The translations under genes and the position numbers were made by a program. The notes below the pieces were generated by a model. The model did not search any database. It was not told the origin of the DNA and was given only the letters and a program-made list of their open reading frames with translations. Of a stretch of DNA of 64,000 nt, positions 1 through 13,225 are shown piece after piece. How positions within the stretch are numbered: the stretch's first letter is position 1; each line of letters starts with the position of its first letter. Location of the stretch: NCBI GenBank assembly GCA_947359465.1, contig OX375872.1, positions 130,423,453-130,487,452 on the forward strand, read 5' to 3'. The DNA comes from Metellina segmentata (taxonomy: Eukaryota; Arthropoda; Arachnida; Araneae; Tetragnathidae).

Positions 1-329
1 GGGTTTCTTCCTTGCTTGACACCTAGCCAATTTTGAACTTGGACTAATCTAGCAAACCTCTGAAGGATTCATACGCATAGACACGTTATACAGTCTGCAA
101 TCTTCCTTCCTTCACTTTAAACCAGTTTTGACCTTTTCGGACTGATCGATTAACCATCTGAGTGGTTCTCACGTATATACCTGTGATACAACCTGCAGTC
201 TTCATTGCTTGATTTCTAAACAGTTTTGATCTTTTTGGACTGATCTATTTGCTCTCTATGGAGTTCCTGTTATACAACCTGTAGTGTTCATTGCTTGCCT
301 TCGAACCCGTTTGATCTTCTTGGACCAGG
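1..329. repeat. ~95-bp tandem repeat at window edge
   Basis: About 3.5 diverged copies of one unit begin near 8, 103, 201 and 287 (spacings 95, 98 and 86). Each starts with TTCNTTGCTTG or a variant, then a TTTTGAnCTT..GGACT block, then a 'gaaggattcatacgcat'-like block. The array probably continues left of the window. The same sequence is the head of a dispersed repeat seen near 40970-41465, 48420-48600, 54350-54900 and 62490-62960. Confidence 0.75.
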
Positions 330-929
330 GGAGACTTTCCTGCGATTCTTTTAACTCTATGTGTGGCTATTTAGTCAATAGGTGTGTTGTGATGTAAAAA
401 CAATACAATATTTTGAAATCTCGTGACCAAAGAGTTAATAATTATCCATTAAGTTTGCTAGTATTGTTAGTTTGAAGAAATTATTCTTGTTTACATCGTA
501 TCTTTTAGGGTGTAAGAAGATTCCAATGTGTTGTCTTTAAATTTAAGATTTCGTGGTAGTGGCCATCATTTTGAAGTGCAAACTCGTGAAAATTCCGTCC
601 TTTATCAAAAGAATTGTATTATCTACTACTGTGTTTTTGAAATTTTGTATAGCGTTAAACCAAATCAAATATCTCACCTTGAGCCTCGATCCTTTAGTTT
701 GAGCTGTAGAGATGGAATAAGCGATGGGGAGAGATGGACAGCTATGTAAATGCACTGTGGATCTTACAAAAGACTTGTTCTAACGGAAATTTGAAAATGA
801 GTTTTATGAGATTAAAATTTGTAATGTCCGAACTTTCTTTGTTTACGCTAGATAAAGTAATCCGCAAATGTTTGAGCCTTAGACTTCAAAAGTTTGGTAA
901 ACAGATAAATTCGTGAACCAACTTTCGAC
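330..929. other. No gene recognised
   Basis: AT-rich sequence with short open frames on both strands that overlap each other and show no domain, signal peptide or codon pattern. I see no repeat unit or RNA gene here. Confidence 0.6.
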
Positions 930-1830
930 AGTATAGTTTACTGAATTATAAAGTAGGAAGTTTACTGAATTTTACAGTAGGAAGTTTACTGAATTTTATT
1001 GTCGAACACTGACTGAATTAATAATTTACTAAATTTATTACGCGCCTACCATCTCTAAATTATAAATATTTCTCTTTTCAACTGTCGATTTAATAGTCTT
1101 TTCTAAAATACGTTATAAAGAAATTGGTAAATTGTTTACAAAATTTAAAACAAAAGATGTACCAATAATTATATTTTTAAAACAACCTTCGACTGTAGTT
1201 TTTTAAATGTACCCGAAGATTGTTTTACGAATTTCACTAGCGAATTATTTTGTTCAATGCTGAACTTTATGACGGACTTCTGAAGTTAGTCCTTAAATTA
1301 TGATTCAAACATACACAGTAAATTGTACACTATTATCTTCTGAATTATACAGTATGTAATTTACTGAACTATAATTTACTAAATTTTTTAATCGGAGTTG
1401 AATTAAAACCTTTTTTTTTTACTAAGGTAAATATCTCTTTTCTTTAGTGTTGTAAAAATTCACTTCTAAAGAGTCTGTTTTAAAGAAATTGCTATATATA
1501 AGTATTTCAGTACCAAAAAATACCTAAATAAATTAGTAACACATAACTTTCGACTGAATAACTTTATGAATTACAATTTACAATTTACTCAAGTACACAG
1601 TCAAACGTTAAGTGAATTATAGTTTGCAATGAACTGAATTATACAGCCGAACATTAACTGAATTATAGTTTAACAATTGGCCGAGTCATACAGTTAAACA
1701 TCAACTGAATGATAATTGATAATTTACTGAATTGTATAGTTGAACAATAACTGAAATATAGTTTATAATTTATCTGAATTATACAGTCAAACAGTAACCG
1801 AACGATAATTTACAATTTTTTTTTTAAATT
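930..1830. repeat. Degenerate AT-rich minisatellite
   Basis: Many imperfect copies of a 'TTTACTGAATTATACAGT..GAACATTAACTGAA' theme recur every 30-60 bp, clearest at 935-1010, 1320-1380 and 1560-1815. Units are strongly diverged and variable in length, as in an old array. No open frame is maintained. Confidence 0.65.
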
Positions 1831-2689
1831 TAAGAATCAAATCGAAATATTTTCTTACTTTGATACGTATTTTTTCTGTCTAGTCTAATAACTCCCAAGT
1901 CTCTTCTACAACCCAAAAGTTTTATTCACGATATAAAACTTAAACAGTGTGAAAATAATTAGCTTACACATTAAGTAAATTAAAGGAGGAAGGACTAGGA
2001 CTAAATACTGCCCGCAGTCCTCGATGTTTCAATATTCAATGGTGATATTCAATTTTAATCGTGAATTTCTCTAGTAAAACCTTTCTCAACGCAATTTGAA
2101 AACATCTGTTAAACGCTTTCAATTTCGACTAAACAAATTAAAACAAAATATTTACAAGTATCAACATTCTCTCTCTGTCTGCATTCTATTAATTATGGAA
2201 TTTAAAATTTCCTTTCAGCTAATCTAAATGTGTTAGTTCCATTAGTCAAACATTTTTAGAGTTTAACTTCGTTATATACAAGTCGAATAACCCCAAAAGA
2301 ATTTCTATAGCGTGTTCAATCAAATGCTAATAGCAATTAAAGAAAAGGAATGGAAGTGATATTACCGATTCCAACTAAGATTTCATGAAAATATAAGCAT
2401 CACATTTAAAATTAGATGAGACTTGGAAACTTGATATTCGTTGGCGTTAAGCTAGACGAGTATATAAAAATTGTCCTTTAAATTATGGAAAGAGTGGAGA
2501 AAATCAGTTAAAGTAGTTAACACACGTGTTTGTTAACTTAAATTTAAATTGCAAATTTCTTAATTAAGGGTTTTACCACCATACAAGAAATGGTTACTTT
2601 CGATGCGTATTTACATTACACCTCAGGCGATTTTAGTTCCAAGTATGCAGTTAATTTAAATAGGAGAGAACTATCTGGGGCATTGGGTC
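1831..2689. other. No gene recognised
   Basis: AT-rich unique-looking sequence. I see no repeat unit, transposon terminus or plausible exon. Confidence 0.55.
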
Positions 2690-3150
2690 GAACTGCAAAT
2701 AGCTGTTGAGTTTTTTGTGTAAAAAATTTTACTGTAATAATTTGCATAGATCTATCAATTTAACTAAGCAACTTGAGTTTTGTAGGTAAATCATTTAAAG
2801 TAGTACTTTGTAGATGGATATATTTAACTATAACTTCAATTTAAAATTTCAATTTATAAACCGTTATTGCGCTGTCTGGGCAAATACTTTTTAGAAGTAA
2901 TTTGTAAATGGGCAAGTTTTTAAGGGTTAGCTTTAAAATACAATTAAACAAACTGTGTAAGCTGCTTTTTTGGGCAAAATCAATTCTAGAAGTAATTTGT
3001 GAATTGATAAAAGTTTTTATAGTAACTCTTGAATTTAATCAACTGTAAACAGCTATTCAGATTTCTAGTTAAATTATTTAGAGTAATCATTTGTAAATGA
3101 AAAAAAAAAGTTTTTAACAGTTCTTATGTTCAATTTAGTTAACTGATCGC
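2690..3150. repeat. Diverged ~95-105 bp tandem repeat
   Basis: The phrase 'agaagtaatttgtaaatg..aagttttta' and variants recurs near 2790, 2893, 2990 and 3085. The copies are diverged and the array passes directly into the better preserved 83-bp repeat that follows. Confidence 0.5.
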
Positions 3151-3169
3151 TGCGTTGTTCAAATTGAAG

Positions 3170-3600
3170 AGATCTACGACGGATTAAACCAGCGGTAAAA
3201 GGAAACACGATGAAAAACTCACGCACGATCATTGTTGTTATTGAAATTATAGCAACCAACGACGGGTTAAACCATTGGTAAACGGTAATGTAAAGAAAAA
3301 CTCACGTGCAACCACTACTGTTATTAAAATTGTAGCGACCAACGATGGGTTAAACCGGCTTGTAGAAAGCAGTATGAAAACCTCATACACTACCACTAGC
3401 GTTATTCAAATTGCAGCGACCAACGACGTGTTAAACCAGCGGTAAAAGGTAATATGAAGAAAAACTCGCGCACAACCATTAATGTTATTCAAATTGTAGC
3501 GACCAACGACGGGTTAAGCCAGTCGTAAATGATGATGTGAGGAAAAACTCACGTGCAACCGCTAGCTTTATTCAAATTGTAGAGGTCAACGACAGGTTTT
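3170..3600. repeat. 83-bp tandem repeat, five copies
   Basis: Five units begin with GGTTAAACCAGCGGTAAA-like sequence near 3181, 3264, 3348, 3429 and 3511 and end with 'gcgaccaacgacg'. Spacing is 82-84 bp. Each contains 'gaaaaactcacg' and 'ttattcaaattgtagcg'. Conservation between units is clearly higher than in the neighbouring arrays. Confidence 0.85.
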
Positions 3601-5217
3601 AAGACAAACTACACCAAAAACGATTTCGTGGTTTTGCTGTCAGCAAAATATCAATACTTCTAAGAGATTTCTATGGAACCTTACAGGTTTTGTTGCACTT
3701 CGTCAAAATGTAGTTTTGCAACGAACTGCGGTTTCTCTTTTGTTATTCTAGGTAGGAGTTCTCGGAAACTGGATTTATATTTTCGGACACTCCTATAGGA
3801 AATGTCTTTTTCCCGTGTTGTGATTGAAAAGGGAGACGAGGTTTTGTGTGTCGGTTTCAGAATTTTGATTGAATAGGCAGTCAGAGTGTTATATTTTACT
3901 GTAACAAAGCCGATTCTAATGTATAGTTGGAAAAACAGGAGGTTGGAATTTATATTATATAATGTACTATGTTCGTGCAGAAGCAGATTTATGCAGTTAC
4001 TAAAAATTGCTAGAATATTTTTGGATGAGTAATGATTTCAAATAGCTGAAGAAGTAATTTTAATCTCGAAATTTGTTATTTATTTTGCATATATGACCCC
4101 TTGTAAAGTAAACAATATATCTAGATCTGATTCATTAGAGGAAGGGAAACATTTTTCTAGTTCCAAGTGCCTTTACAGAGTCAAATTCCCCCTATTTTTA
4201 TACATATGCGACCCCTTACAAAATAAACAATAAAGCCAACATCTATATCTGATTGATTAGTTAGAGGTAGGAAAACATTTTTCTAGTTTGAAGTGAGTTG
4301 TTATTCAATTCTATAAAACAATAATTGAATTTTACTTTTAAAATATTACGACTGAAGACGAACACAAGCTTTTTACATTCGATTTTTTAAAATAGGGATA
4401 TGAACACTCTCGGTTATTTATAACAACTCGAACACTATGTTTTTTGTATGCGATCATTACAATTTTTATATTTGAATATTTTCAATTTGGGCAATTTTAA
4501 CTGTCTTTAATATTAAAGTTTTGTGGACGATATGTAATTAGTAAATTTTGATAGTAAAATTTGATGGTTGTCTTTGCTGTTGTGTGTTAAGGTTTTGTAC
4601 TCTTCCTTCTTTTTTATGGTTTAATAATGTACTCTGTGTGTTTGCTTTTTAATGGTTTAACAACATTATATTTAATTTTTTGTATTTGACATTTGAGCTT
4701 GTGTCCTTTGATATTTACGTTGCTCTAGTTCTTTCACTAACTCCGACGTGTTACCTGATTTGACTTTGTGCCTAATCTATCTTTATATATAAATAACAGG
4801 ATTTGGAGTCTATCTTCGGGCTTGGTATCGCCTGTTTCCTTGAATGCTTATGTGGGTTTGATTTCGTTTTCTGTTTACTCTTTTTATGTTGTTTTGTTTT
4901 GTGTGTTTGCTCTTTAATCTTGTTTTGGGGAGTGTATGAGAAATTTTTTAGCGCATTGCTGCTCATATGTAGAAAACATCCTTTTGTGTTGCCTGTGTCA
5001 GGCTCCTCCCTGATGACGCAATGATCCACTTTCATTTTCGAAAGTTTCTTATAATTTATAATTTTAAATTTCTTTTTGTTTTTGAAATTATATTGTTTAC
5101 CTTGTTATGTCTGCAGCTTCAGCGCGCTTTCATGGTTAGTTTTGACTTTTGTTTTCTGGTTGATTGCACCCCGCATGTTTGGTTATTTTTTTTAAAATGT
5201 TTCGTGTTATAATTATA
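3601..5217. other. No gene; one two-copy repeat inside
   Basis: Mostly AT-rich sequence without a recognisable exon. At 4089-4180 and 4203-4295 there are two diverged direct copies of a block containing 'gaccccttgtaaagtaaacaa' and 'gaaacatttttctagtt'. The open frames on both strands of 4772-5035 are complementary shadows rich in low-complexity residues and are not supported as genes. Confidence 0.5.
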
Positions 5218-5219
5218 TA

Positions 5220-6109
5220 CACTCGTATCCATAAATTAAGGATAATTCAGAATCACACGGAAATCGAACTCTAAAGTAAAAATTTCACCTGTAGAATTAT
5301 TGCACACATCTTCAAGAATAATATCCAAATTAAAGGAAGCAATCAGATGACGCCGATAGTACGTCATAATGACGAGAGTGTAAGAGAGGTGTATATAAGG
5401 AATGGTAGCAAAGAAGAAAAATTGTAATTGTTCACAAGCGTTCAGTAAGCCACTCAGTGCCACAACCGAATAGTTATGGCACAGAGGACGCATGTCAATG
5501 ATTTTTTACGTGGTAGAATTATCGGCGTTTGTGGGCGTACTCAGACGGAAGTTTCAATGGCGCAGAAATTGTGTTTATGGATGACAACACCCGTCCTCAC
5601 CGTGCAAACATTGTAAACGAATGCCTTGAATCTGAGGATATCACCCGTATGGAATGGCCAGCATTCTCACCTGACTTGAATCCGATAAAGCATGCGTGGA
5701 ACATGCTTGGTCGACGAGTTGCAGCCCGTCAACCACCTCCTAGATGAGTACCGGAACTACATAGATCATTGCTTGCTGAGTGGAGTGATCTTCCCCAAGA
5801 TCAGCTCGATAATTTGATCCTCAGCATGCCTAGGCGTTGTACGGACTGTATTTCATCGTCTGGGAGACATACAATGTATTAACCATCATTCCAACCATGT
5901 CATGTTAAGTTTTTGTAAGGTCGATATTTTTTGTAATTGCTCCTGTGAGCAAAAATGGTAGTTTTTATGAAAGGTATCATACATACACCATCTTTTTTGT
6001 TCTTTATCTTTTGTTTAGTAAATGGGCTTTATGAATAAGTCACGTTTGTTTTGTTTCTGAACCTTTATTTGCCGGAGCTGGCATTATCCTTAATTTATGG
6101 ATATGAGTG
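5220..6109 (+). mobile_element. Internally deleted Tc1-like element
   Basis: The ends are 27-bp terminal inverted repeats with one mismatch: CACTCGTATCCATAAATTAA at 5220, and its reverse complement (CACTCATATCC form) ending at 6109. TA dinucleotides flank both ends (5218-5219 and 6110-6111), the Tc1/mariner target duplication. The element is about 890 bp, against roughly 1.3-1.6 kb for an autonomous relative, because most of the transposase coding region is missing. Intact ends plus a deleted interior make it a non-autonomous derivative that could have been mobilised in trans. No autonomous copy of this subfamily lies in the window. Confidence 0.93.
5476..5882 (+). pseudogene. Tc1 transposase remnant, centre deleted
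   Basis: An ATG at 5476 opens a Tc1-type N-terminus (MAQRTHVNDFLRGRIIG..). After about 27 codons the frame jumps near 5556 straight to the second catalytic region, FMDDNTRPHRANIV. Most of the DNA-binding domain and the first catalytic Asp are therefore gone. The C-terminal part carries SPDLNPIKHAW, where the expected catalytic Glu of DD34E is Lys. A TGA at 5745 interrupts the tail, and matching sequence continues to the natural stop at 5880-5882. The N- and C-terminal parts are in different frames. It cannot encode an active enzyme. Confidence 0.92.
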
Positions 6110-6111
6110 TA

Positions 6112-8369
6112 TACGTATGCACCCATACTCCTTGTTTTTAATAAACAATACAACCAGCAATCATATGTACTCTTCAGAACACTTTCTCTTCGTGGAATCA
6201 TGTTTCTCCGACAAACAACTAAAAAGACAATCACTCTATCACCCATTCTGATTCACCCGTAGCAATGCACAGATCGCGATTAGATGCAACAATGACACCT
6301 ATGCAGCGACGCACAGATTAGGGCGGGATACAACATGTATGGAGTGATCTACTGGATATCTTGAGTAAGGAGGTGAATACAACACGCATACAACATTCGG
6401 TGATTAGAACTGGTTTCAAGATATTGCTACAGTAACGCATAGATGAGGATTGTATTGAACTTGAATAGAATATAAGATGCAATATCGGGGATAAATTTGA
6501 GATTACGAGCAGTAAAGATTAGGTAAGCTGAATGTAAGGTGAATGAATAGATATATTTACCAAATTGATACTTTAGGACGGGTATATGTGAGGGATTTTC
6601 TCTCTCTATGTAAATAAACAGATCACCGGAATTCTATGAGTTTACTTTCGGTTATTCAATGCTCTCCCTGGGTATGTAACGAAGTTGCTCTAACCCTCTA
6701 AGTATTTTGACGAGATATATCGTCCAAGATCTGGTCATTTTACTAAACACGATATCTCATCTAGATAAAACTGCCATATTTCCAAAGGGAATGAATATGC
6801 AAGTTGTTAAAACAAACTGTCCCTTGCCGGACAGTTCAGAACAGGTTTCTGCACCAGCGGCTGACGACTACAGGGCAGTTTTTGATCATACAGGGTATAT
6901 ATTGAGTTATATAGAGTAAAATCTGTATATACATTAGTTCGTTTTAAAAATATTGTGCGCCAAATATCATATTGTAAACACATGTACGTTTTCACCGCAT
7001 ATGCTTATAATATTCAGGAATAATACTATACTAAAGTTATCAGATATGCTGATCATATTAAGGAAAATACTGTAATAAATTATCAAAATGCTATTAATAT
7101 TCAAGAAGAATGCTGTAATAAAGTTATCTATCACACATTAAAAATTCCAATGATAATGATTACTACATTGCATGAATTATTAATAATAGTTTTAAATGAT
7201 TAAGCCTTACCTGAATAAAGATTTGCGTTCTGTAACAGTAATTTCACATCCACATTTCTACTTTTTCACTTTGCTGTAAAATAAGAAAATAAATTGTAGA
7301 CTCATGAAAGTAATTTTTTTTAAATACAAGTTATATATAATAGGAACTAAGATCTTCCAAGATAACGAAATTTTAAACACCTATTATTAGATAACGAGAT
7401 GTTTTTTTTCGTTGCTATAACAATGATCAACAAATTAAAGTCCGTAATTTTATATAATTCCCATATCCCTTTTAATGTTTACATGCAAACTATCTAAGAA
7501 AGACCACTTATAGTTAAAAATTAATTTGATAAAGGACGGTTTCACACCCTTCTTTTTAGAATAAGAATTCAGCTCTTATTAAATAGAAACTGAAAAGAAT
7601 GAATTCCGAATCGATATATGATAGCTGATTGGTCAATGCCGATTAGATTAAATGCCAAACGCCACCAAAAAGGAGATCAAATATATTTTTAGGTAACCCC
7701 TATAGGGTATCATGCAAAAGCTTTTTGATAGAGAAAGTAATATCTCCGATTTTCGTCTTGTTTGTTTGGTTACACTAAAAATACTTCTTACAACGAAAAC
7801 CTTACATTTTTAAACTTACAGTGCCCTGATAGAGAAGATGATGAAATATTGTTTCTGCAACAGGAACAGTGTAACAATGGGAGAACAAATTTTGTCCACT
7901 ATTGTGTTGCCAATTTTAAAAACAAAAGAACTTTTGACCCACCTTAATACATGCACCTTTAAAAACAAAGATGCACAGCACAATCTATCGTTAAATATAA
8001 CACCTTTAAAATGATCGATCAACGACAATTAGACCAAAGAACAAAAGTCCTCAAAACGGCATTAAACTACATTTTCAGGGAACCCCGATATGCATCAAGT
8101 GAGAATATCAGTGTAGAATACGTAAAATCTTTACTTTCCATCTGTTTTTTTTTGTTTGCACTCAAAAATATCTCATTTAGTATTTTCCAGTCAAGTCCTT
8201 AGCACAAAACCAAATTTCGAAAATAAAAGTATTTTTGGCTCACCCTAATGCGAACACACATAAATACACATATGTACCAGCTGTATTTAATTAATCGTTT
8301 ATTAATTATACACTCATAGCTCCTCTCATCCTAAATTTTTATTACAAGTTTAGAACTTACTTTTTTACA
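6112..8369. other. No gene recognised; minor repeats
   Basis: AT-rich sequence with no supported exon. At about 6995-7130 a block containing 'ctgtaataaagttatc' and 'atattcaggaa' recurs three times at roughly 55-bp spacing. At 7680-7800 and 8078-8180 two diverged copies of a segment containing 'aaccccgatag' and 'tttgtttg..actaaaaatat' suggest another old duplication. Confidence 0.45.
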
Positions 8370-10020
8370 AAGCTCAATTTCATTCTTCTAGTAAATATAT
8401 TTATTACGGTTCTCATTTCACGTCTGAGTTTAATTTTCATCGATCTCTGTAATTTTGTTTTTCGAAACGCCAGCATTTCTTAAAGTTTCTCTCAGTGGCT
8501 TTAAGACTTCGAATAGATTTCAAACATTATTTAATCTGATATCATTTTTATTTTCATTGTTAGCCATTAAAAGAATCATTACTCATCCAATAGGGTTGTT
8601 ATTTTAATCGTCACAGATAACTTTTTCATTGTTTTCCACACTACCTAATTCTCTAAACCGATTGGATCCCTTATTTGTTTTCTTTTTGCAACTTTATATT
8701 TCCTCAAACAATTCTAAAAAGTTTGGCGCAAGTTTAGGAGGGAATTTTTATTCTGTAACATATTCCGATTTTCACTCGGAATTAATTTAAATGCTCTTGA
8801 TTCATAGCAGTATTTTCATCTTCTGATAAAAATATTTATTATTAATCCAATAAAGACTTTTATCTGAGTCACTGATCACATTCTTTATTGTAATAGAATG
8901 GTATTCAAAACGCTAACATTTTGAAAAACTTGTCTTTGTTTCTTAAATTTACCATAAGCTTCCGAGTTTTCTGATTCTTCTCACAGTTCATTTCTTGCAC
9001 TCATATTTTTACATAATTCTTTCACCGCTGCGATATATCAGGTTACTTGCATTGCTGCTTTCCACTCTTCAGTACATTGAATTTATTGTGTATTCAATAA
9101 GGATTACTATTTTAATCGTCACAAATAACTTTTTCTCGGTGACTATTTTCCACACTTCCTAATTTCTAAGAAGAATTGGCTTGCATATTTGTTTCTTCAC
9201 TAACTTTATCAAACTCAAACAATTCTACGTTTCGTGCAAGTTTACTTATAATATTTTTATTCTATAACGAATTCCTATTTTTACTTGTGATTAATTTAAG
9301 TTATTTGATCCAAAGAAATATATATTTTTTCTTTCTGATCAAAATATTAATTACTTACCCAAGAAAGATTTTTATATAAACTAAAGATTTCATTCTTTAT
9401 AATAGTAGAATGATGTTTAAGTACTTAATTGTTTGGAAAAACTCGTATTTGCGTTTTTTACATTTACCAAACGCTTCCCAGTTTTCTGATTCTTGTCCTT
9501 AAACTACTTTTTCATATTATTTTTTCACCTCTGAGATACATCCAGTAATTTACATTACAGCTTTCCATTCTTAAGTTCATTGAATTCAATTTGTATTCAA
9601 TAAAGATTGCTATTTTAATCGTGGCAAATAGGTTTTTCACTAGTGAATGGTTTTCCACACTACCTACAGATGGGATTTTTATTCACTAACGTGTTTTGAT
9701 TTTAACTCATAATTAATTTAATTGTTGGATACAAAGCACTATTTGCGTATACTCATCCTGATCGAAATATTAATTACTATTTCAATATAGATTTTTATCT
9801 GAGCCATTCTGAGTACATTCCTTATAATGGGTAGAACGCTATCTAAATCGTTAACTTTTGAAAACGTCTTTGTGTTTTTATATTTACCAAACGCTTCCCA
9901 GTTTTCCGATTCTTTTCCCAGCGCTTCCTTACTTTTGCATAACTGTTTTTTCATCCCTACGATATATCCGGTTACTTGTATTGCTGCTTTCCATTCTTCA
10001 GTTCATTGAATTCTTTGTGC
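8370..10020. repeat. ~505-bp satellite, about three copies
   Basis: The anchor ATTTTAATCGTCACAAATAA and variants occurs at 8601, 9109 and 9612 (spacings 508 and 503). It is followed each time by 'ttttccacactacctaat'. A second anchor, 'accaaacgcttcccagtttt', recurs near 8952, 9467 and 9887. Copies are diverged with indels. The open frames across this interval are products of the repeat. Confidence 0.82.
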
Positions 10021-10760
10021 ATCCCTCCCATTCTGAAGGCGCGCGATTTTTCATCAGAGTCGATAACGTAAGATTCGCTTCCCCTAAAAACGGATTTAAG
10101 AAGCCCCACTTAATCACACGTTCAAGGGAATAAATATTACAGATTAAAATACAATACGGCTTCTGAAAACAAGAAACAAAGAAAAACTGAACTAAAAAAA
10201 AAAAGGAAAGGAATAAAGACGTCGCGAACTGTAAAGAGGGAATTTTACGCTGGGAAAGTGGGGAGGGATGGTTTTGTAATAAAGAACACAAGATAAACAG
10301 ACTTAATACTGTAAATGAAGGTTTTATTCATCTGAGAACGCTGACTGGGAAATTTTTGTTGTGTTCTCTTTTCTTTCCAGACTCTTTCCCTCTAAGAAAA
10401 AGCGCCCGTGTTCGCTGTCTGTAATTGGATTTCCATTCATTTGCATATCCCGCAAAACGCTCAAATGCTCATTCCACATTCTGGAATACTGGTGTTCGAA
10501 TTCGAAGCTTTGTAAAACGGGGCTAATTAAGGAGAAAGCTTCGGGTTTGTGCCCCGCTGAAAAATTATCCTCGATAACCCCCTGCAGTTTATTTTCGTTC
10601 CTCTAATTCGCGGAGTTTAACTGTCAATCAAAACAGTCGCGAGGCACCGCAGCCGAAAAGCAGCGTCTTTAATGATTTTCGATACACTCCACCGCCTTCA
10701 TGCTCTGGAACCCTCCTTCCACCTCTACTCGACTCGATATGCAACTTTACTTTGAGCGCA
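10021..10760. other. GC-richer low-repeat island
   Basis: This stretch is visibly less AT-rich than its surroundings and not repeated elsewhere in the window. It contains an octamer ATTTGCAT at 10439-10446 and GCTAATTAAGG near 10521. The open frames here have no recognisable domain. It could be regulatory DNA or an unrecognised exon or UTR; sequence alone does not decide. Confidence 0.3.
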
Positions 10761-11639
10761 AAGAAATGAACTCGCCCTGTTACTACTATGATCAATAGAA
10801 TATGAATTATTCAGCCCGTTGTAATGAGATGCCAAAATGTTGATAATTTTGCAAGGAAAGTTGAAATTTCGATTAGGTTGTTTCTGAATGAATACTTCTG
10901 CATTCTGGATTTCACAAATCTAATTTAGCATGGCTGCTGTACAAAATAGGATATGTTTCGCTGCCTAACTCTCTCGAAAGTATTTAATTTACACAACGGC
11001 ATGGAGGCTCGACTTCAGTTGGCTGTTGGTATTTCCATAAATTTAAATATTATATATTCAATCTAATTTTAGATTGGTGAGTGAGAAAAATCGTTTATAC
11101 GGCGAGATTGAAATGTATACCAGATGTAGTCACCAACAGGAGTTCTCTTATTTAGTTATGTTTTTTATAGCCTTACACCAGTACGAGATTTCTTAGTTAC
11201 GAGGAATCCTCAAGAAAGTCTTATTTGGATTCAAAATTTATTTTTATTCATGGAATATTTCATTTCAGTTTTCGTTGGAAACTTATTCTTAACCTTATGG
11301 GATACTTTTTATATGTATAAGTAATTTTATGTTTTCTGAATTCATTTTATTCACATGGCGTGGAACTTTGATTTAAATTTATGCATTTTTGCCAACATTT
11401 TTATGCAATGAATAAATAGTTTAAGTCAGTAGAGGTAAAATAGTAACCTAAATTAGGCCCTTAAATCTACTAACACGGTCCATATATCGGTATTTTATTC
11501 ATAGAGGACTAAATTTTTGATGGCCAGATTGGTAAACTAGGATTATTGTCATTATTATTTCATTCATAAAGGACAAATTGCCGAAGTAGCAACGAATATT
11601 TTGTTTCGGTTTGATTTTAAAACTTGTTCTTCTCGTATT
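10761..11639. other. No gene recognised
   Basis: AT-rich sequence without a clear repeat unit or open frame of note. Confidence 0.5.
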
Positions 11640-13225
11640 AACATGGACTAATGGGATCTATAACCTAAAACCAAATAACTTTTTTGATTTTCTTTAGTAG
11701 AGATTAGTAACATTTACATCAATCAACCCAAGTTAAACAATGATAAAAAATAACCTTTTGAAGTACACAAGTAAAAAAGTTCTACATTACATAAGAGAAA
11801 ATTTCTAGACTGTTTTATAGATTTTCACTAGCACATGAAGGGTTTCATAACAAAGAAAAATCCTTATTTCATGAAAGGACACCTCGGCTCTCTTGACAAA
11901 CAAAAATGCTCAAAAATGTTTTGACTGCCATAAACATTGAATTCTCATTTGATGAGTTACGTCATTTTCTAATTTAATAACTCAGTGCAGCAAAAGCGGA
12001 CATTTAGTGAAACCAAAAATAGCAAGCGCGAAGAGAATACTTTCACACAAAGCGTCCATTTGGTGGTCAATTTTGATGGCATCTTCTATACAAGACCGTC
12101 AATTCAAAAGATCAAAAGCCATGCTTAATCAAAGTAGAGATTTGGCAATAAAATGCAATGAAATGTACTAATGGGACTCGATGGAAAATACTTCCTTCTC
12201 ACGCAATACTACAGATTGATACTGTTTCGTTCATGGATCATTTACATTACGTTATCCAAATGCATTATTGAACAACCGATAAAAGATGAGCTCTTTAGTA
12301 ACATAAGTATGATATTTTTCCATTAAATGAAATCAATTTTCTAGAACATCACTTTCATGGGAAAGGTTTCATAAACAAAAAGTTTTATATTATACAAGCA
12401 CATATTGGCTCAGTTGTCATTCAAGACCTCCACAATACTCTGCCATTGTCTGCCACAAACATTGAATCAACATTTAATGAACTACGTCATTTTCCAATTT
12501 AACAATTCCGTGCAGCAAAAGCGGACAGTTATTGAGACCAAAAATATTTAGCGTGACGACTTTGTCATTAAACTTCCGGATTTGGTGGTCAATCCTGGTG
12601 ATGTCTTTGATACAACACTATCAAAGCAAGGGATCAAAATCCGCTTTATTTATTAAAGGAAAGGCTGGGCAATAACTAGCATTAAAATGGACTAATGTGA
12701 CCCATTAACTAGAAATACTTCCGGCCTATTTTAGCATAGATTGATAAAATTTCGTCCACGGATGAAGCATTTACATTAAACGATCGAAGCACAGAGCTAA
12801 AAAATGTTTAAAGATGACCTTTTAAGTACAGAAGTTAAAAGTTTCTTTTAATAATAGACTTCTATAGTACCTCTGGCATATGAAAGGTTTCATAACAAGG
12901 AAATCGTAGTTCATAAAAGGATACCTTGGCCATCTTGCAAAACAAAAGTCCGTCATCAACTACCACAAAATTGAATCCGAATTCGATGAGCTACGTCATT
13001 TCCCAATTTAATAACCCCGTGCAGCAATAGCGGACAGTTATTGAAACCAAAAATAGCTAGCGTGACGACTTTCTCATTAAACGTTCGGATTTGGTGGTCA
13101 ATCCTGGTGACGTCTTCGATACAAGACCGTCAAAGCGAGGGATCAAAAGCCGCGCTATTTATTAAAGGAAAGGGTGGGCAATAACTCCCATTGACATGGA
13201 CTAATGGGAGCCATAACCTAAAAAT
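11640..13225. repeat. ~520-bp satellite, three copies plus
   Basis: The phrase GGACTAATGGGANCC followed by 'aaaaatactt' starts at 11645, 12165, 12689 and 13198 (spacings 520, 524 and 509). Internal landmarks repeat in order: 'gaaaggtttcataac' (near 11834, 12360 and 12881), 'gagctacgtcatttcccaattta', 'gcagcaaaagcggacagttattg' and 'tttggtggtcaatcctggtga'. The later copies are most similar. No reading frame is preserved. Confidence 0.88.

Noticed and set aside
4772..5035. Overlapping 87- and 73-codon frames on opposite strands
   Set aside because: Both are low-complexity translations of a T-rich/A-rich stretch and shadow each other.
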